This document shows positions 22,988-36,700 of a DNA stretch of 64,000 nt, piece after piece (within the stretch, counting starts at the first letter, position 1; the number at the start of each line of letters is the position of its first letter). Source of the stretch: Hofstenia miamia (lineage: Eukaryota > Xenacoelomorpha > Acoela > Hofsteniidae); contig CABFPE010000160.1 of the NCBI GenBank assembly GCA_900660155.1, positions 535,085 to 599,084 of the forward strand. Direction: 5' to 3'. Below the pieces are notes generated by a model that did no database searches, was not told the origin of the DNA, and saw nothing but the letters and a program-made list of their open reading frames with translations. Both the position numbers and the translations under genes were made by a program.

Positions 22988-24931
22988 ACAACTACTACAG
23001 CCATGCACCTCTACTGCATGTATTACATCATTTGAATTTAGAATCTGTACAACAGTTGAAATAGACAGTTTTAGGTATGGCTATACCACTTTACCATTAA
23101 TAATCTCTTCTCTTGACATGTACAATTCCAAACTGTAAGACCTGTGATCCAAATATTGTAAATTACCATTATAGGTACAATTGTTAGTACAACTAATTGT
23201 AATACAACCACTAATTGAACTCCATTTAGATCCAAGGCCAGATATTACCAAACCCAAGCAATGCAACAAAGGAAGAGCAGACATGGTAAATGATCACGAG
23301 TTGCCATGGAATTGGTTGTGACTCATGAACAAATTTCAGTGCAAGTGAATCTCTCAGTGTGTGGTAATTGGAACTCTGATTCAATTTTAGTGCATTGATT
23401 ATATTTTTGTTATGATGGAATTTCACAATAAACAAATGTTTGCAACCTGATGCATCAGCTTATTATAGATCTTACATGTAAATAACCCTACATATAAATA
23501 TGCATATATGAACCCTGTGTACATGTAAACAATCAATGTGGCCTGCAGAAACAAGGTCCCTGAATTGATAAATACTGTAAACATATATAATATAGTGGGG
23601 CTTGCAGGCGCCTTATATGTATAGTAGATCTTATTATTATACTGTAAGAATTTTGATCTAAATCAGGTTAGCCTAAGGGTAGCTTTCCAGCTAATTGATG
23701 ACATGCTCATATTTCAGAAATTGAATCAATTGGAAAGCTAAATGGATAAAAACTCCTATCCGTACTGTGGAATCTTCTACCAAGCTTCAATATCCAATTT
23801 CTCCATTATTACAATATAATTGTTATGGTATAATACCAGGTAGAAATGTACTGTTCTTAAACTGCTTAGCTTATATATTATTAAACTCTAATAACTATAA
23901 TTAATTGAGGATATAACAAGCACTATTTAGGTGAGAAAGCCTTGCAGCATCTTTGCCAGCTTTTGATGGGTGGGCCTCTGCCTGAAGCTAATCTCCAAAT
24001 CAAGTAACAACCAATTCTTTCCATTTCTGTTGAATGGGTTCCACCTCTCAGCTCAGTGAAGCAACTTATGTGTGCCCTATCCTAGCTTAGTTCTTTTTCA
24101 AGGCTCGACACAATTCAACTTAGTCTCAATTTTGTGAAGTGTAATATATACTTGCAACCTCAATTGTTACTAGCTGCTTGTTCAAATAAATACATGATTA
24201 GCCATTACCAAAATATATTGGCAATATTTAAATAAGATAATTAAATAGCAGCTTCCTAACCTACATGTAATACCTGATACATATAAGGTCACATTATCAG
24301 TCAAGTTATATTCACGAATTTAGATCTAGTTAGAATATAAATATAAAACCTACATTCTGCTTACCAGCTTTATACCAAATTTGTTATCATTGATTCATGT
24401 AAGCAGGATCAATAGTTAGCTAAATGGAAATAAATACTCCTAATCATATACCTAACCTAAGTATAGGTTCATGGTTTGGACCAAGGAACCAAGAAATGTT
24501 CCTGTTGTGGGATCCTCGCCACTACTCACCACTAATTGTTTAGGTGAACATTCTAATTAATAATCAAACCATAATAAACAAAAGATAAGAATTCCAAAGA
24601 ATTTCCTTCTAACAAATTATTCAATGGTTTTGCTCTATTTATATCTGAGTTTAAAAAGTACCTGTCAATTTTGAATTTCAAAATATTTGCCTGCCAAGAT
24701 GGCTAAAAATCATGGAAGTAAATTCACCCCCTTTGTTTTGCCAAATTAGTTGAATCAACAAATACTAATTGTTAATCTTTTCACTGATAATTTCTTAGTT
24801 GCATTATACAAAAGCAATTTAAGATTATAATTAATTTATAATTTATTTTTAATTAAATTTCAGTTTGATCTTAATTCTTCTTTGACCAACTATTTTCTTT
24901 AGCAGCTTGATTAGTTTTGGATTATGCTACA
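22988..24931 (-). repeat. 3' LTR of copy C
   Basis: Read on the minus strand, the LTR starts TGTAGCATAATCC at 24,931 right after a purine tract (GAGGAGGGCA, 24,941-24,932). It ends near 22,988, where homology with the right-hand LTR (36,953-37,744) stops. Total length near 1.9 kb. The 22,988-23,764 part matches 36,953-37,744 at about 90% by eye. The 23,930-24,090 part matches the LTR of copy B. The divergence implies an old insertion. Confidence 0.7.
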
Positions 24932-27900
24932 TGCCCTCCTCAGCTTGTGTTATTTATAGCACTACTCCCTCTCCATGTACCAATGTGTCTGCTTTTCATA
25001 TTATTGACTCTGCTTTCTGATTGTTCCAGCTTATCTTCATGAATTCTGGTTACTCTGTCATTTTGCTTCTCATTTACAACTGTATTTGTTCCTTCATTTC
25101 TATTCTTGAAGTGATACACTCAACATCAACTGCTAGTTGATTGTATGGTTGCATAAGTTCTTCTAGCTCAGTTTTGGTAAATGCCTCTGTGAACATAAGT
25201 TTCATTATGGCAACTGTTTGTTTTTCTCACACATTTCAATAGTTTCTGGATTGAATTTTTTGAGTTTCAGTTATTATTTTCATTTTCACTAAGAATTGCT
25301 CATTGTCAGTGTCTATCCATTCCATCATACAAGCAAGGCTTACTCTTCCCCATTTTTCTATGTTAATTCTATTGATTCTTTCCTGTGTTTTCAGGAATAG
25401 TAATAGTTGTGTTGTGGTCAGCAGCTCTTCCTCTTCTTGCATTTTTCTTTGGGTCTTTGTGACCATTTCACAGACTTTGACTGGTTCTGTTATGCCACCC
25501 TTCTTCATCATCTTAGTGCTCTTGATGATTTTTTTGAATGTGCATCATGGACTCTCTTTCTCATATCTTTTCATTTTTTCTTTAATAATTTGTTGAACCT
25601 TCTTATCTGTGATCAGTTTTCTTATCTCCTTGGTGATTACTATCTTCCTCTTTATTATCTTCTTGGTTGTTAGCCAAAGTTGTCTTTCCAGTTGTTGTAG
25701 TTGTATTTCAGAAGTGCACCCCACATGTACTTTTTCATAGGCTCTTCAAAGATTGAAAGTTCATTTGGGCATATTCCCATTTTCTTTGTGATCTCCACTA
25801 CCAACATCTTCCCATCAGGCTTTTATTCACTATGATTCTGCTGATCACCTTTTCTATTATTTGCATTGGTTTTTTAGTCTTATCTGGTGATTCCAATTTT
25901 TCAACATGACCTTTGAACAGCCAGTTCTTTGTTTGTGTGTTGATAGGGGCCAGTGCAATTTCAAATCTTTTTGCTTTTGCTAGTCTGTGTCTGTTTTGTT
26001 ATGATATAGGCAGTTTCACTTCTTTATTGTCTGTTGTGAATATTGCCAGTAACCATGCCATCATCCTGTAACATGTTTCCAGTGCATTCTTTTCTTCAAA
26101 TAGTAGAGTTCTAAAATCTTTTTTAGTGCTTAGCTCATATGCCCAGTTTACTCAGTTTACTTCAGCTAGGGCTACTTCTATCACCTTATGAAATTTTTAT
26201 TAATAGCCATTCTTCCACTGTCTTTTTCTGCAGTTTCATGTTTTCCAAGATTTTTTCAATTTGTTTCAGATGTTCTTGATGCTGTGTCAGACTGCATTTG
26301 ATAAAGAGTGAGTTTGCTTTCTCAACCCCTTCATACTCCATCATTATTTTGATTGTTTTCACTTGCTTGTATAAATCTATATCTATACAGGGATCTACTA
26401 CAATTCTGAAGACTTGTGCCCAGTAATCTAGCTGTAAGTTGAATCAGATCAGTTCAGAGATTAGTGTGTCTGTAGTTTCCTTTTTCCATAATAATACATT
26501 TTGCACTTGCATGCATGTATCATACTGATGTTAGGGAATTTCCTCAATTGTTGTTTTTGTGATTATTATGATATGTATCTTTTGCACCTTCACCATTCTT
26601 AATTTTTGGTTTACTTGTTTTTCAAGATTTCTGTTGTACTTTTTTTCCTTTAATATTTTTATAATTGTTAGGTGATGTTTATTGATATTGACCTCTGGAA
26701 TTTCTGCTATTTGGTTGATGTATGCCATTATGCTCTGTGCCATCTCAAGTGCAAAGCTTTCAGCAAAGGTTATATGCACCATGCTGTGCATATATGGTCT
26801 ATTGAGAGTTTCATTCACATCCCTTGTATAGCTGATGACTATGTTCACAATGGGTCTATTGTTTGCATCAGTGGTAGATTCCTTCCCTCTGTTTATGCTG
26901 TTTTCCTTATATGAGCTCTTGTCTCTGGCAATAGGTTTTCAAATGTGTCATCTCTCATTTTCATAGTTCCCATAAAATAAGGGTTTAGTGTTTCACCATC
27001 AATTTTTGACATCTGTTTTTCCCTTTCTTTTGAGCATATTGTTCTCTCCAAAGTGGTTTCTGAGGAGGCATGTAGCTAAATAATCTGTAATTGTATCCTA
27101 CTGGTGCTTGGTTCACAGTTCATAAGCTCTGAACTCATGCTGATGGCCTCTACTGCTTCAACATTGAATCAGTTCACAGTTGGCTCTGTCAACACTTGAC
27201 CAGCTGTGGGCTCTGTCATACCATCAGCCTTGAATTGCTTTCATATCACTATGGTTCTTCCCCCCTGGAACTCCATCTGTTACACTGCCCTTGAATTGGT
27301 ATTGTGGACTTCTGGAAGGAAGGTTGTGCAGCTTTTCACTAGTTCTCAGCATTGCAGATCCCTAGTAGGAGAGGCTTCATGTCCATTTGTTGCCCTGCCC
27401 TTGAATCAGCATGGGGGACTACTAGGACGCCTTCTCACTCTACATCATATATTAGTCAGTTCTTCATTCTCATCCCTTCTGCCCTCAAATTGACATCTGG
27501 TTTGAGAACTTCTCCTTACTCTTCTTCTTCTGTTCAATGTTGTGAGTTCCTCTGTCTTCTAGTACAAGTGCACTCTCTTCCTCATTGGTTGGTGCATCAT
27601 TTCCTTCTAATTGCCTAAATTCAGTTAGTAAGTTTAAATCCCATATTTTGGTGTCATAAATATATTTATCTCTTGCTGCCCTTTGAGGCAGTACCCTTGT
27701 ACTTAAATTTTTGTTTCCAATATCTGTTGTGAATTCTTCATCAAAAATCTCTTTGGGTAGGCTATCTAAGTCATTCATGTTGTTTACTATATCATTGCAG
27801 TTAACTCAGCTTATTTTGAATTCAGTGTTTTCATCTATCTTTGTTTCTTTGATATCTGCCATTGCTCTCTTCAAATTTTGAAAATGTAATATTCTGTCAT

Positions 27901-29916
27901 TGTCTATTATATACTCATTATTTGGGAGTGTCTGTGTGATTGTGTAGTGCCCAGACCAAACTGTTTTTAATTTCTGGAATTATTTGTGTCAGTGAGTTTC
28001 ATCAGTGTGAATGCATTTACATTATCCTCTAATTTGTGCATGTGACCATAAATTTTTCTATTATATTTGATTGTTGTTTCATGGCTGACTTTTTTATGTT
28101 GTGACACATTGTTTTTTGTATTGCTGTAATTTGGCTTTTAAGCTTGTTCATATATTTGTTGCCCATCCTATCACTGTAGTTGAAGTATTGCATGGATGGA
28201 GGTGTGACAGCTTCCCTGCCATACATTGCTTTGAAGGTTGGTAATCCCTGTTGTTGAGTGTGCAGAAGTGTTATAGAAGTACTCCACCATTTCAATCACC
28301 TTTCTCCATTTATTCCATATATTCTTTAAGTTGCTACTCTTATTAGTTTGATTAATGTTTGATTTAGTCACTCTACAGCTTCATTTGCCTGCAGGTGATA
28401 TGCTGTTGTTTGCTTGCTGACTATCAAACATATCCACCATTACCAAATGGTGCTGATATCCCTCTTTGTCTTTTGATATCATCTCCAGATCAATGTGTAC
28501 TATCTTGTTGGGTTGTGTTGTGATGATTTTTTCAAATGATGCCCTCTGTGCTGGGAAGTGTTGTTTGTTGTTTAATAAACACAACCTACAATTATTTATT
28601 ATTTCTTCCATTACTTTTTCACTGCTGTAGTGATAAATCTAGAGTTGAAGGTTTTTTCTGTTTGTGTTATTCTTAAGTGGCCTCCTTCATACACTTTCCA
28701 TATGAGTTCTCTCTTATAATATTCAGGGATTGCTATTCTGTTGTTCTCAATGTATAAAAGTCCATGTTTGTTTAGTTTCCATCTATACTGTTCATAAAAA
28801 CTTGCTGTCAGTTTTGATAACATTGTCTGCAGTTCTCTTATGTTTTTAATAATTTTGTTGAGTATTACTTCATATTTTTGTTTCTCTATTATTTCCTGTT
28901 TGGATATTTCTTCTTTCATCATTATCAGTAGGACTGCTTGCCCCTTTTAGTCCACATTTATTTTGGGTAGTCCTTCATACTGTGTATGTGGTAGGAATTG
29001 AAATTGTTTCTTCTCTCCATCTACCTTTGCCACATCCCTGTGATATTCTGGTAGTGACGTCCAAAAGACTGCATTGTTATGTAATGTGCCTCTACAGTGT
29101 TTGATCATAAACATAACCTTGTTCAAATATTCAATCCATCATGATATTATCTCTTACTTATCTCTGGAAAATTTTTTTAGCTAGGCTAATCCACTATTGT
29201 TGGATTGTACTCTAAATTCTCACCTAATTAGAAATTGTCTGAATTTTCTACTTCTCTCAATGAGTGCCAACATTTCCAACTTTGTTTACCCATAGTTTTT
29301 TTCACTTGCTTTCAGTTTTTGGCTGAAGAATTGTACAGCTACCTCCTTTCCATTTTTATCTGTCCTAGCATTTCTCCAATTGCAACTTTGTTAGCATCAC
29401 AGTCTAAGATGACTTTCTCCTTGTAGTCTGGCATATTTAGTGATGGTAATTTTGCTAATTCCTTCTTGATGTTATCCAGCTCTTCTTCTTCCTGCCAACT
29501 CCATACAAATAGTACTGATTTCCTCATGAGTTTGGTCATCTTTGCAGTGTTTCCAGCAATGTTTGGGATAAAAGTTCCATGGTAATTAAAGAAACCCATT
29601 ATCCTTTGTATATCTTTTTATTTTTCAGCTTTTCTATTTTTCAGATGATGTACCTTGCATTATCTTTCATACATATCCTGCCTTTTTCAATCACTCTCTT
29701 TTAATATGTGACACTTATTTCCATTTATCCTGAAGCCCACTTTCTCCAATATTGTCAATGTTCTTTCTAACTTCTCTAGATGTTCTTGTACCATATTGCT
29801 TGTTACTATGATGTTGTCTATATAAGTGTTAACTCCATCTTCCATCCTGTGTGTCCTATTATTCAATACTTTTTTGATGTATCTTTGAAAGGTTGCTGGT
29901 GCATTGCACAATCCAA

Positions 29917-29947
<31 letters not shown>

Positions 29948-31219
29948 CTATTTGTATAATCTGTAAGGTGTTATAAATTCTGTTTTCTCAATATCTTCCT
30001 CTTCCATCTTCACCTGCCAGTATGCTTTGCATAAATCTATTGACATAAAGTATTTCTGTTTACTTGCCTCATATAGCATGTCTTCTATTTGTAGAAAAGG
30101 ATACAAATCCTTTTTTGTTACTTCATTCAGCTTGCAGAAATCTTTGCATAAGTGATATGTATTTCCCTGCTTTACAAACACTGTCAATGCTGCATATGGG
30201 CTTTTGCTTGGTCAGATTATTTTGTTATTGATTAGTTCACTTAGTATCTGATTGTACTCATCTTTCATTTGTTCTGGCACTCTTCTTACTGGCAACTTTA
30301 TTGGTTTGTCCATTGTCTTTATTATTTTGTGTGTTTTGCCTATGTCTTGACCCACACTTATTTATCTGTAATTGAATATCTGCTTGTGTCTCTCCAACAT
30401 CTCTTTTCATTGATAAATTTCTCTTTCCTCTATGTTTTGATAGTCTTCATTATTTATTTCTGGTATTCTGCAGTTGTCTTCTTCCCATGCTTTTGTCTCT
30501 ATGCCCTTAATTCAGGCTTTGGTAGTACTTTCCACTTCAATGGTGTTCATCCACTCACCCTTGAGTCACCATGTGGAGTACTTACTGCTTTCATTTGCAA
30601 GTCCTCAAATTGACCTTGCAAATTATTTGCCCCATCATTATCCTTGATCACTCTCCAGATCAATCTGGTGTTAGATTTAGTGTATTTTCCAAATATCTTC
30701 ACATTTGATCTCTTTACATTAACATTTCAGTTTGTCACATTCAGGATTGGTTTCTTCCCTTTTCCATTTTTAACAGTGCAAACACTTGATGGCATTGATA
30801 CTCTTTTTGTATTAATTCCTTTATTCTCATTTAGCATTATGTCTGGTGTTATTTGAATTCCATTTCTATTGTGTCCATCCTCCACTAGAGTGGCTGCAAT
30901 CTTATGTTTTCCTCCAACTCAAATGTGATTGTTGTTTGTCTGCCTTCTTCTTCCTCAATTCCAATCTCTTCTTCTTTCACTTTTATTATCCTACTTGAAT
31001 AATTTATAACACATCTGTTTTTTGTTAAAAAGTTGTCACCAAGTATCAACTCATAGGGTAGCAAGTTGTTGTGTGTGTCCACTACTACCAGCAATTACTT
31101 GAATGTTGTATTGGCTATCCTCATTTGAACTGTTTTTATCATCTCTTTTGTATTGATATAATTGCCAGATGCATTAATTAATGCTTGTAAATCTATTGCA
31201 GGGGATAAGTCTGTATCCT
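24932..31219 (-). mobile_element. Ty3/Gypsy-like element, copy C, fossil: protease, RT, RNase H, integrase, third frame
   Basis: Minus-strand order is aspartic protease (about 31,200-30,885), reverse transcriptase (30,187-29,687, with MSIDLCKAYWQV and MAFGLCNAPATFQ, standard Gypsy palm motifs), RNase H (29,599-29,339, VILDCDANKVAIG), and integrase (28,922-28,029). The integrase has an HH-CC-like region around 28,600 and a core with KIVHIDLEMISKD and AHSTTGITNL. An uncharacterised third coding region follows (about 27,780-24,950). Gag is missing; the 5' side abuts a displaced LTR piece. The element is broken, with well over ten interruptions, and old. These products would have copied and integrated element RNA. 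Confidence 0.85.
24950..27200 (-). pseudogene. Uncharacterised third coding region after pol, copy C (fossil)
   Basis: Blocks on the minus strand correspond to those of copies A, B and D: CSKEREKQMSKIDGETLNPY (about 27,010), YMHSMVHITFAESFALEMAQ (about 26,780), KWGRVSLACMMEWIDTDNEQ (about 25,340, shared with D as KWG...MSWIDRDDE), and KADTLVHGEG near the end. No signal peptide or membrane span is evident, and it is rich in K, E, Q and I. Position after integrase is where an env gene sits in some Gypsy elements, but I see no env hallmark. Function unknown. Confidence 0.6.
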
Positions 31220-31385
31220 AACTGCTAATCTTTTCACTGATATTTTCTTAGTTGCAATATACAAAAGTAATTTAAGATGATAATTAATTTATAATTTATT
31301 TTTAATCAAATTTCAGTTTGATCTTAATTTTTCTTTGACCAACTATTTTCTTTAGCAGTTTGATTAGTTTTGGATCATTCTATAG
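31220..31385 (-). repeat. LTR fragment of C type, displaced
   Basis: 166 bp matching 24,767-24,931 (the LTR beginning) at about 90%, directly abutting the protease of copy C on one side and unrelated sequence plus a D-type LTR on the other. Marks a recombination or nested-insertion junction between copies C and D. Confidence 0.75.
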
Positions 31386-31466
31386 TACACTTAACTTAAG
31401 AAAACAAACTGAGCTCCAGGCTACCAATTGCACTATGTGATGAATGGCTGAGTGTGCAGCAGCTTC

Positions 31467-31927
31467 AAAATCCCTTTAAATAAATTTGGGGACCACCTGA
31501 GAGCTGCCTATGTGCTTGACCACTTAGTTTTCCTTTTGCATATATAGCCAAACCTGATAATATAATAAAAGCTAAATCTGGTGAAACTAAATTCATCACT
31601 CTACTAATTGGATACAATCTATTTATAGTAAATTTTCACTAACATGTAAACAATTGACATGTACCTGTTCATAATTTAAAAGATATTTACTATTTCTTCA
31701 TCTGCTTTGATTACACAAGATCATCATTAAATTTGCTGTAGTGGTTGCATCTGTTATCCTTTTGTCAAACAATTTTCTGACAACTGATTTCTCAAAAACT
31801 GCACTAATAATTGTTTTAAAAAATATAGGTGATAATTATGTTGTTACAAAGAATTAATCATTAGCACTAATTGAGTTTATTATTAGTCTTGGTTTCCTCT
31901 TGTATTTTTTGTTGCAGCATTATGACA
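31467..31927 (-). repeat. 3' LTR piece of D type
   Basis: Minus-strand start TGTCATAATGC at 31,927 follows a purine-rich tract (GGTGGGGAGTG, 31,938-31,928) at the end of the D third frame, the same arrangement as in copies B and C. The segment matches 42,701-43,163 over its whole length at about 92% by eye. It is unlike the C-type LTR, so it marks a second subfamily. Confidence 0.7.
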
Positions 31928-34900
31928 CACTCCCCACCAGCATACATAATTAAGAATGACGCCTCTCACCCCATCTACCATTGTGTCTGCTCTCTTTATT
32001 AGATTTCCAGCTTGCAGCATATAGCAGTGTACATATTCTTATTCTTCTAATTTTGTGAGATTCATGAATACCTCCTTTTCTGTGCTCACCATTTTTTGTG
32101 ACATAAGAATTGTGGGTTTTTCAATGTGCACATTTTTCTCAGTTCATTCAATTTGGTGTTAAATTCGTCAAAATGCATCTCATAGAGTTTGAGACCTTTG
32201 ATCAATATCATCATCATCATTACTGCATCCACTCTAATAGTATGTGATAGATCTGGGTGGACTGTTGTGTTCAGATAGAAGAATTCATATGTGGAATGAA
32301 GTTACTTTGAAATAGAAGCCTTATCATAGAACATGCTTATGTTGTCTCTCACTTCCTCTTTTATTATCTCTTCAGGGTTGTTCTTCCCTAAACCAATCAT
32401 TGTTATGAATTCTAGCCTCTTTGTGACATAGTAGTATTTGTACATGTCACTCCAGAGCTGTCCCCATACAATGTTGTTGATCCTAGAAAAGAGTATTACT
32501 GGTTTGATTGGTTTCTTTTCAATTTCTGATTTTAATTTTTCAATCTGTTTGCAGATAGTTTCTCCCTCCTCATAGAGATCATATGGTGTGACTTTTCCTT
32601 CTATGTACACCCTCTCTTTGTTAACATTCTTTAACAGTGCTGATTTAGATTTCTGATATTTTTTGTCATTTATCTTTTCCATAGATTTTCCTTTGTGTTC
32701 ACACACAAGTTCTCCAAATGTTGCAAGGTAGTTTTTTTGTGGTTCTGGTATTTTCCCAAAATGAGTTTGTTAGTCCACTTTTCAGCAACTTCTGTGCTGT
32801 TTTCATTGGTATTTTTTATCTTTGTTGTGATGCATTCAATGTCCACTGCTATTTGATTTTGTGGTTGTAGCATTTGTTTGATTTTGGTTTTTGTGAACAC
32901 CTCTGTGCACAGCTGTTTAATCATTGATTTGGTTTCCTTTTCTTACACTTCTTTGTAAATTCTTTTGACTATGTTATCCTTCCATTTCTGTTTAATTGTT
33001 ATTCCTACTAGCAATCTTTCATCATCCCTGTCTATCCAGGACATCTCATTTGGGCTGTGACTTCCCCACTTTTCTAGTGTAATCTTATCAATTTATCTTT
33101 GGTGTTTGATGTTAGAACAATGTCTGTTGATTGTAACATTTGGTTTTCTTTGTCCAATTCTTCTTGAGATTTGCTGATTATTTCTATAACCTCGACTGGA
33201 CACATTTGTCCTTCTCTTCTAATTGTTTCTAATGTTTTTAACACTTTGTGTAAGAGCACTTTGGGTAGTTTACCATGTGTTCCTGCAGGTCTTTGTTTAT
33301 GATTGTGTTTGCTCATGCCCTTTTTATTTTCTTTGTGATTTTTTTTGTTTCAGCTTCCTGTCTTTTTATGAGGTTCGTTGTTGTCATCCAAGGTTGTTGT
33401 TTGTTGCTTTTAGCTTGCTGTTTGATGTTACTCCCCACATATACTTTTTGGTTTTATCACTTAGTATGTCTATTTCCCTTGGACAGATTCCCATGGTGTT
33501 TGCCATTTCTATAATACTCAGTCTTCCCAGTAGTTGTTCTTTTATCATTAATCTCATGAAATATTTTTTGAAAGTGTGTATAGGTTTTTGTTGGTGATAT
33601 TGATTGGATGTTTATCATTTGAAGTATCCAGTTTATTTATATGATCTTGGACTGTATTACTTGCAATTAGGATGTTGTCAATGTATGTGCTCAAACCTTC
33701 CTAAATTTTCTTTTTGCTATTTTTGAGGACTTTTGTTACATATTACCGGAATGTCACAGGTACATTACAGAGTTGAAACACCATGTACATCCACTCAAAG
33801 AGACTGTAGGACTTAATAAACACTGTTTTTTCTATATCAGTAGGCTCCATTGGCACCTGCCAATTTGCCTTTCATAAATCTATGCATGTATAGTATTTAT
33901 GTTTGCTGGCTTCATAGATGATGGCATCCATCCTAGGTAGTGGGTACATGTCTTTCTTAGTGATTTCATTCAATTTACAAAAGTTGATGCATAATCTGTA
34001 TTTGTTCCCTTGTTTAACAAATACTGTTGGTACAGCATATATGGGCTCTCACTCAGCCTGATGCTTTTGTTATCAATTAGTTTGTTTAATATTTGATTGT
34101 AATTTTCTTTCATCTGTTCTGGTTCTCTTCAGCATGGTAGTCTTATGGGTTATTGTTTGGTGGTTACTATTTTGAGGGCTTCTCCCATGGTTTTCCCTAT
34201 GCTTATTTCACCATAGTTTATGATTTCTGCTTGCTTTTGTAATGTCATTTTAAGTTGCATTTTTCAACTTTGTTTGGGTGTTGATAATTTTTGTCTCTTA
34301 CTTCTGGTATATTATATTCTTGCTCTTGTTCAACAGTGTTGATGAATCTTTGATGTTATTTGTTTCCCATATATTTTTAACTTTTTTTTCTTTATATTTA
34401 GTGTTCTGTTAGTTGCATTCAGTATCTGTATTATGCCTTTCCTTTTCTTTATTGTACAAAGACTTGAAGGTGGTGATATTTATTCATATTGATTCCTGTC
34501 TACTCATAGAGCATGATTTCAGTTGTTATTTCTTGTTTGGTTTCTATTGTATACATTTTCCAATTATTTGGTTGGAGTTTGACATCTTCTGTCAATTTGT
34601 TGTTTTCTTCTTCTTCTGTCATTATTTCTTCCTGCAATTTTATCATTTTTGTTGTATAATCTATAATACATCCATTCTTTATTAAGAAATCATTCTCTAA
34701 TATCATCTCATATAGCAGTGGGTTTCATTCTATATCTATTACAACAAATGCTTAGTTAAAGGTTGTGTTGGTGATTCTGATTTTCATCAGTTCTAGTTAT
34801 CATTTTGTGTCAATATAATCACCAGAGGCATTGATTAATCTGATCTTTTCTTCCTCAAATTCTTGTCTTTTAAATCCTATATTAGATGCACATTTGTCAG

Positions 34901-36700
34901 TTATTATAGAGATTACTATCATGATTCCATTCACTACAACTGTAATTGTATTTGATTTTTTCAAGTCAGTTATTATTAGAACAAGTTTGTGGTTTTCTCA
35001 AGGCAGCACTCTTAGCAGTTTAAATTATCAATTTCTTCTTCTTCACTTTCTTCTTCTGTTAAGTAATCATCCTCATTCAGCAAGTTTTCTTCTTCAAAGA
35101 ACACTTGTCTGTCTTTGATTATGTTGACTTGTCATTTACATTCCCTTTTATAGGGTCCTTTATTACCACAACTTTTGCACTTCAACTATCTTCTCCTGAT
35201 GCTCTTGATAGTTCCAACTTTCATTTTTAGTTTAATGATATCATTTTTGTCTCCTGCCATTGCTTTGGGATTTTTATTTTCAGATTTATTAAGGGGTAAG
35301 TGTATGTTGTTTGGTATCTTCCTTATTGTGGCTTTTTCATTTATTCTGGCATTATTTTCAAGTGTTATCTTCATTGACAGTCCCCTTTGTATCATTCATT
35401 CTAGTGAGTCTTTTGCATTGCATTTGATTTTAAATCATTGCGTTATTGCTTCAGGTAGATCCTTACAGAGGTGTGAGAAGTGATCATACTTTGAATGTGT
35501 TTCTTCTCTTGAACTTAGTTTGAGCATTCTTTTGACTTGTGAAATATAATTTCTGAGGTTGTCATGTTTGTTCATTTTTATTCCATTAAGAATCATCTGA
35601 TAATGGTTTTTGAAGCCTTTCTCACAGTAGTAGGCTTTGTATTCACCTATGAGTCTTTTGTAATTCACTTTTGTTTTGGTATCTAATACTAGATAGTGTT
35701 GGTATGTGGCTCCAATTAAATATAGTGGGAATCTCACTGCTGCTGCACTTTGTGTGAATTTCCTCTCCCCCATGGTCATTTCACATATTTCTAGTCATTC
35801 TGTGAATGTTGGTGAATAATTATTTATCCTGCTGGTAAATTTCTGAAGTATCTCTTTGCATACAGGTACTATTTCATTATCATCCTCTGATAGAATAGAT
35901 TCATTGAATGTTGGTTGTATTTCTGTTTCACATCTACTTTTTACTTGTTGTGTTAAATTTTTTATGAGATTCTCAATGAATTCCTCCTCTGTTTCTGATT
36001 GTATATTTGCAGTTGTCTCAATATTGTCTTCTAAGATCATTTGGTTCAACTTTTCTGGTTTGTCCATTGCCAATATATGTATCTCTTTCAGTTCTTCTGG
36101 TTCTGTTTCTTTCATTTTCATTATTTAGCATTACTAGTTGTAATTCATCTCTAAGACTATTGATTTCCAGTTGTTTTGTATCATTGTCTTCTCACAATTT
36201 AATGTTCTTGTCATGCATGTTGGCCATCAGTTGCTGAGATTTTTGGCTCTTGTTTTTTGTTTCCTTGTTTGCTTCTGTCAGCACTTCAATTTGTCACTGG
36301 AACAAATTACTTTGTTCTGTTAATCATGCACTAGTGTCATAATGTATTTCATTCATCTATCTTTCTTTCTCAATATTTATTGATTCAATGTCTACAATTC
36401 ATTGGGTTAATTGTTGAATTTGTAGGCTTAACTGCCACTTGTCTTCTGTTCCTTTGTTGCCATTTCTGTCAATTCACTTATTGTATATTCATTCTTGATT
36501 TGTACTGTCTCTAGTACTAGATCTGTGGGGGATACTTCACTTTCAGGTAATGATGCTGTGTCTTGCACCTGGGGGTCTCACCAGGTTGCAGGGGTTGTGC
36601 TCTATGCTTTGTCTTGTTCTTTTTCCTTGAATATGCCATTTTTGCTTTAGTTAAGGGTAGTCTCTTTGTTTCCCCTATTCTGTTTTAGTGGTTCAGAGCA
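31928..36700 (-). mobile_element. Ty3/Gypsy-like element, copy D, fossil: gag, protease, partial RT, third frame
   Basis: Minus-strand order is gag (about 36,700-35,435, the clearest stretch 35,779-35,435 with LIGATYQHYLVLD and a KNHYQMILNGIKMNKHDNL block), one zinc-knuckle-like site (LKCKSCGNKGPYKREC, about 35,180-35,135), protease region (34,830-34,500), and reverse transcriptase (about 34,080-33,620). Then the third coding region follows (about 33,316-31,940). RNase H and integrase are absent between RT and the third region. Protein similarity to copy C is clear but moderate, so C and D are different subfamilies. Broken in well over ten places; old. Confidence 0.8.
31940..33316 (-). pseudogene. 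Uncharacterised third coding region after pol, copy D (fossil)
   Basis: Contains MCPVEVIEIISKSQEELDKE (near 33,200), KWG..SPNEMSWIDRDDERL (near 33,030), IKQMLQPQNQIAVDIECITT (near 32,850, matching copy C LEELMQPYNQLAVDVECITS at 25.15 kb) and ILFSRINNIVWGQLWSDMYK (near 32,470). The last aligns with LFAGSNNIIWANLLQEDLCY of copy A at 1,520-1,575. Same family of unknown protein as in copies A, B and C. Confidence 0.6.

Noticed and set aside
25303-25673. Hydrophobic plus-strand open frames
   Set aside because: Antisense shadows of the minus-strand LTR element; hydrophobicity comes from reading K/E-rich codons backwards. The same holds for plus-strand frames at 26.7-27.6, 30.3-30.9 and 33.2-36.2 kb.
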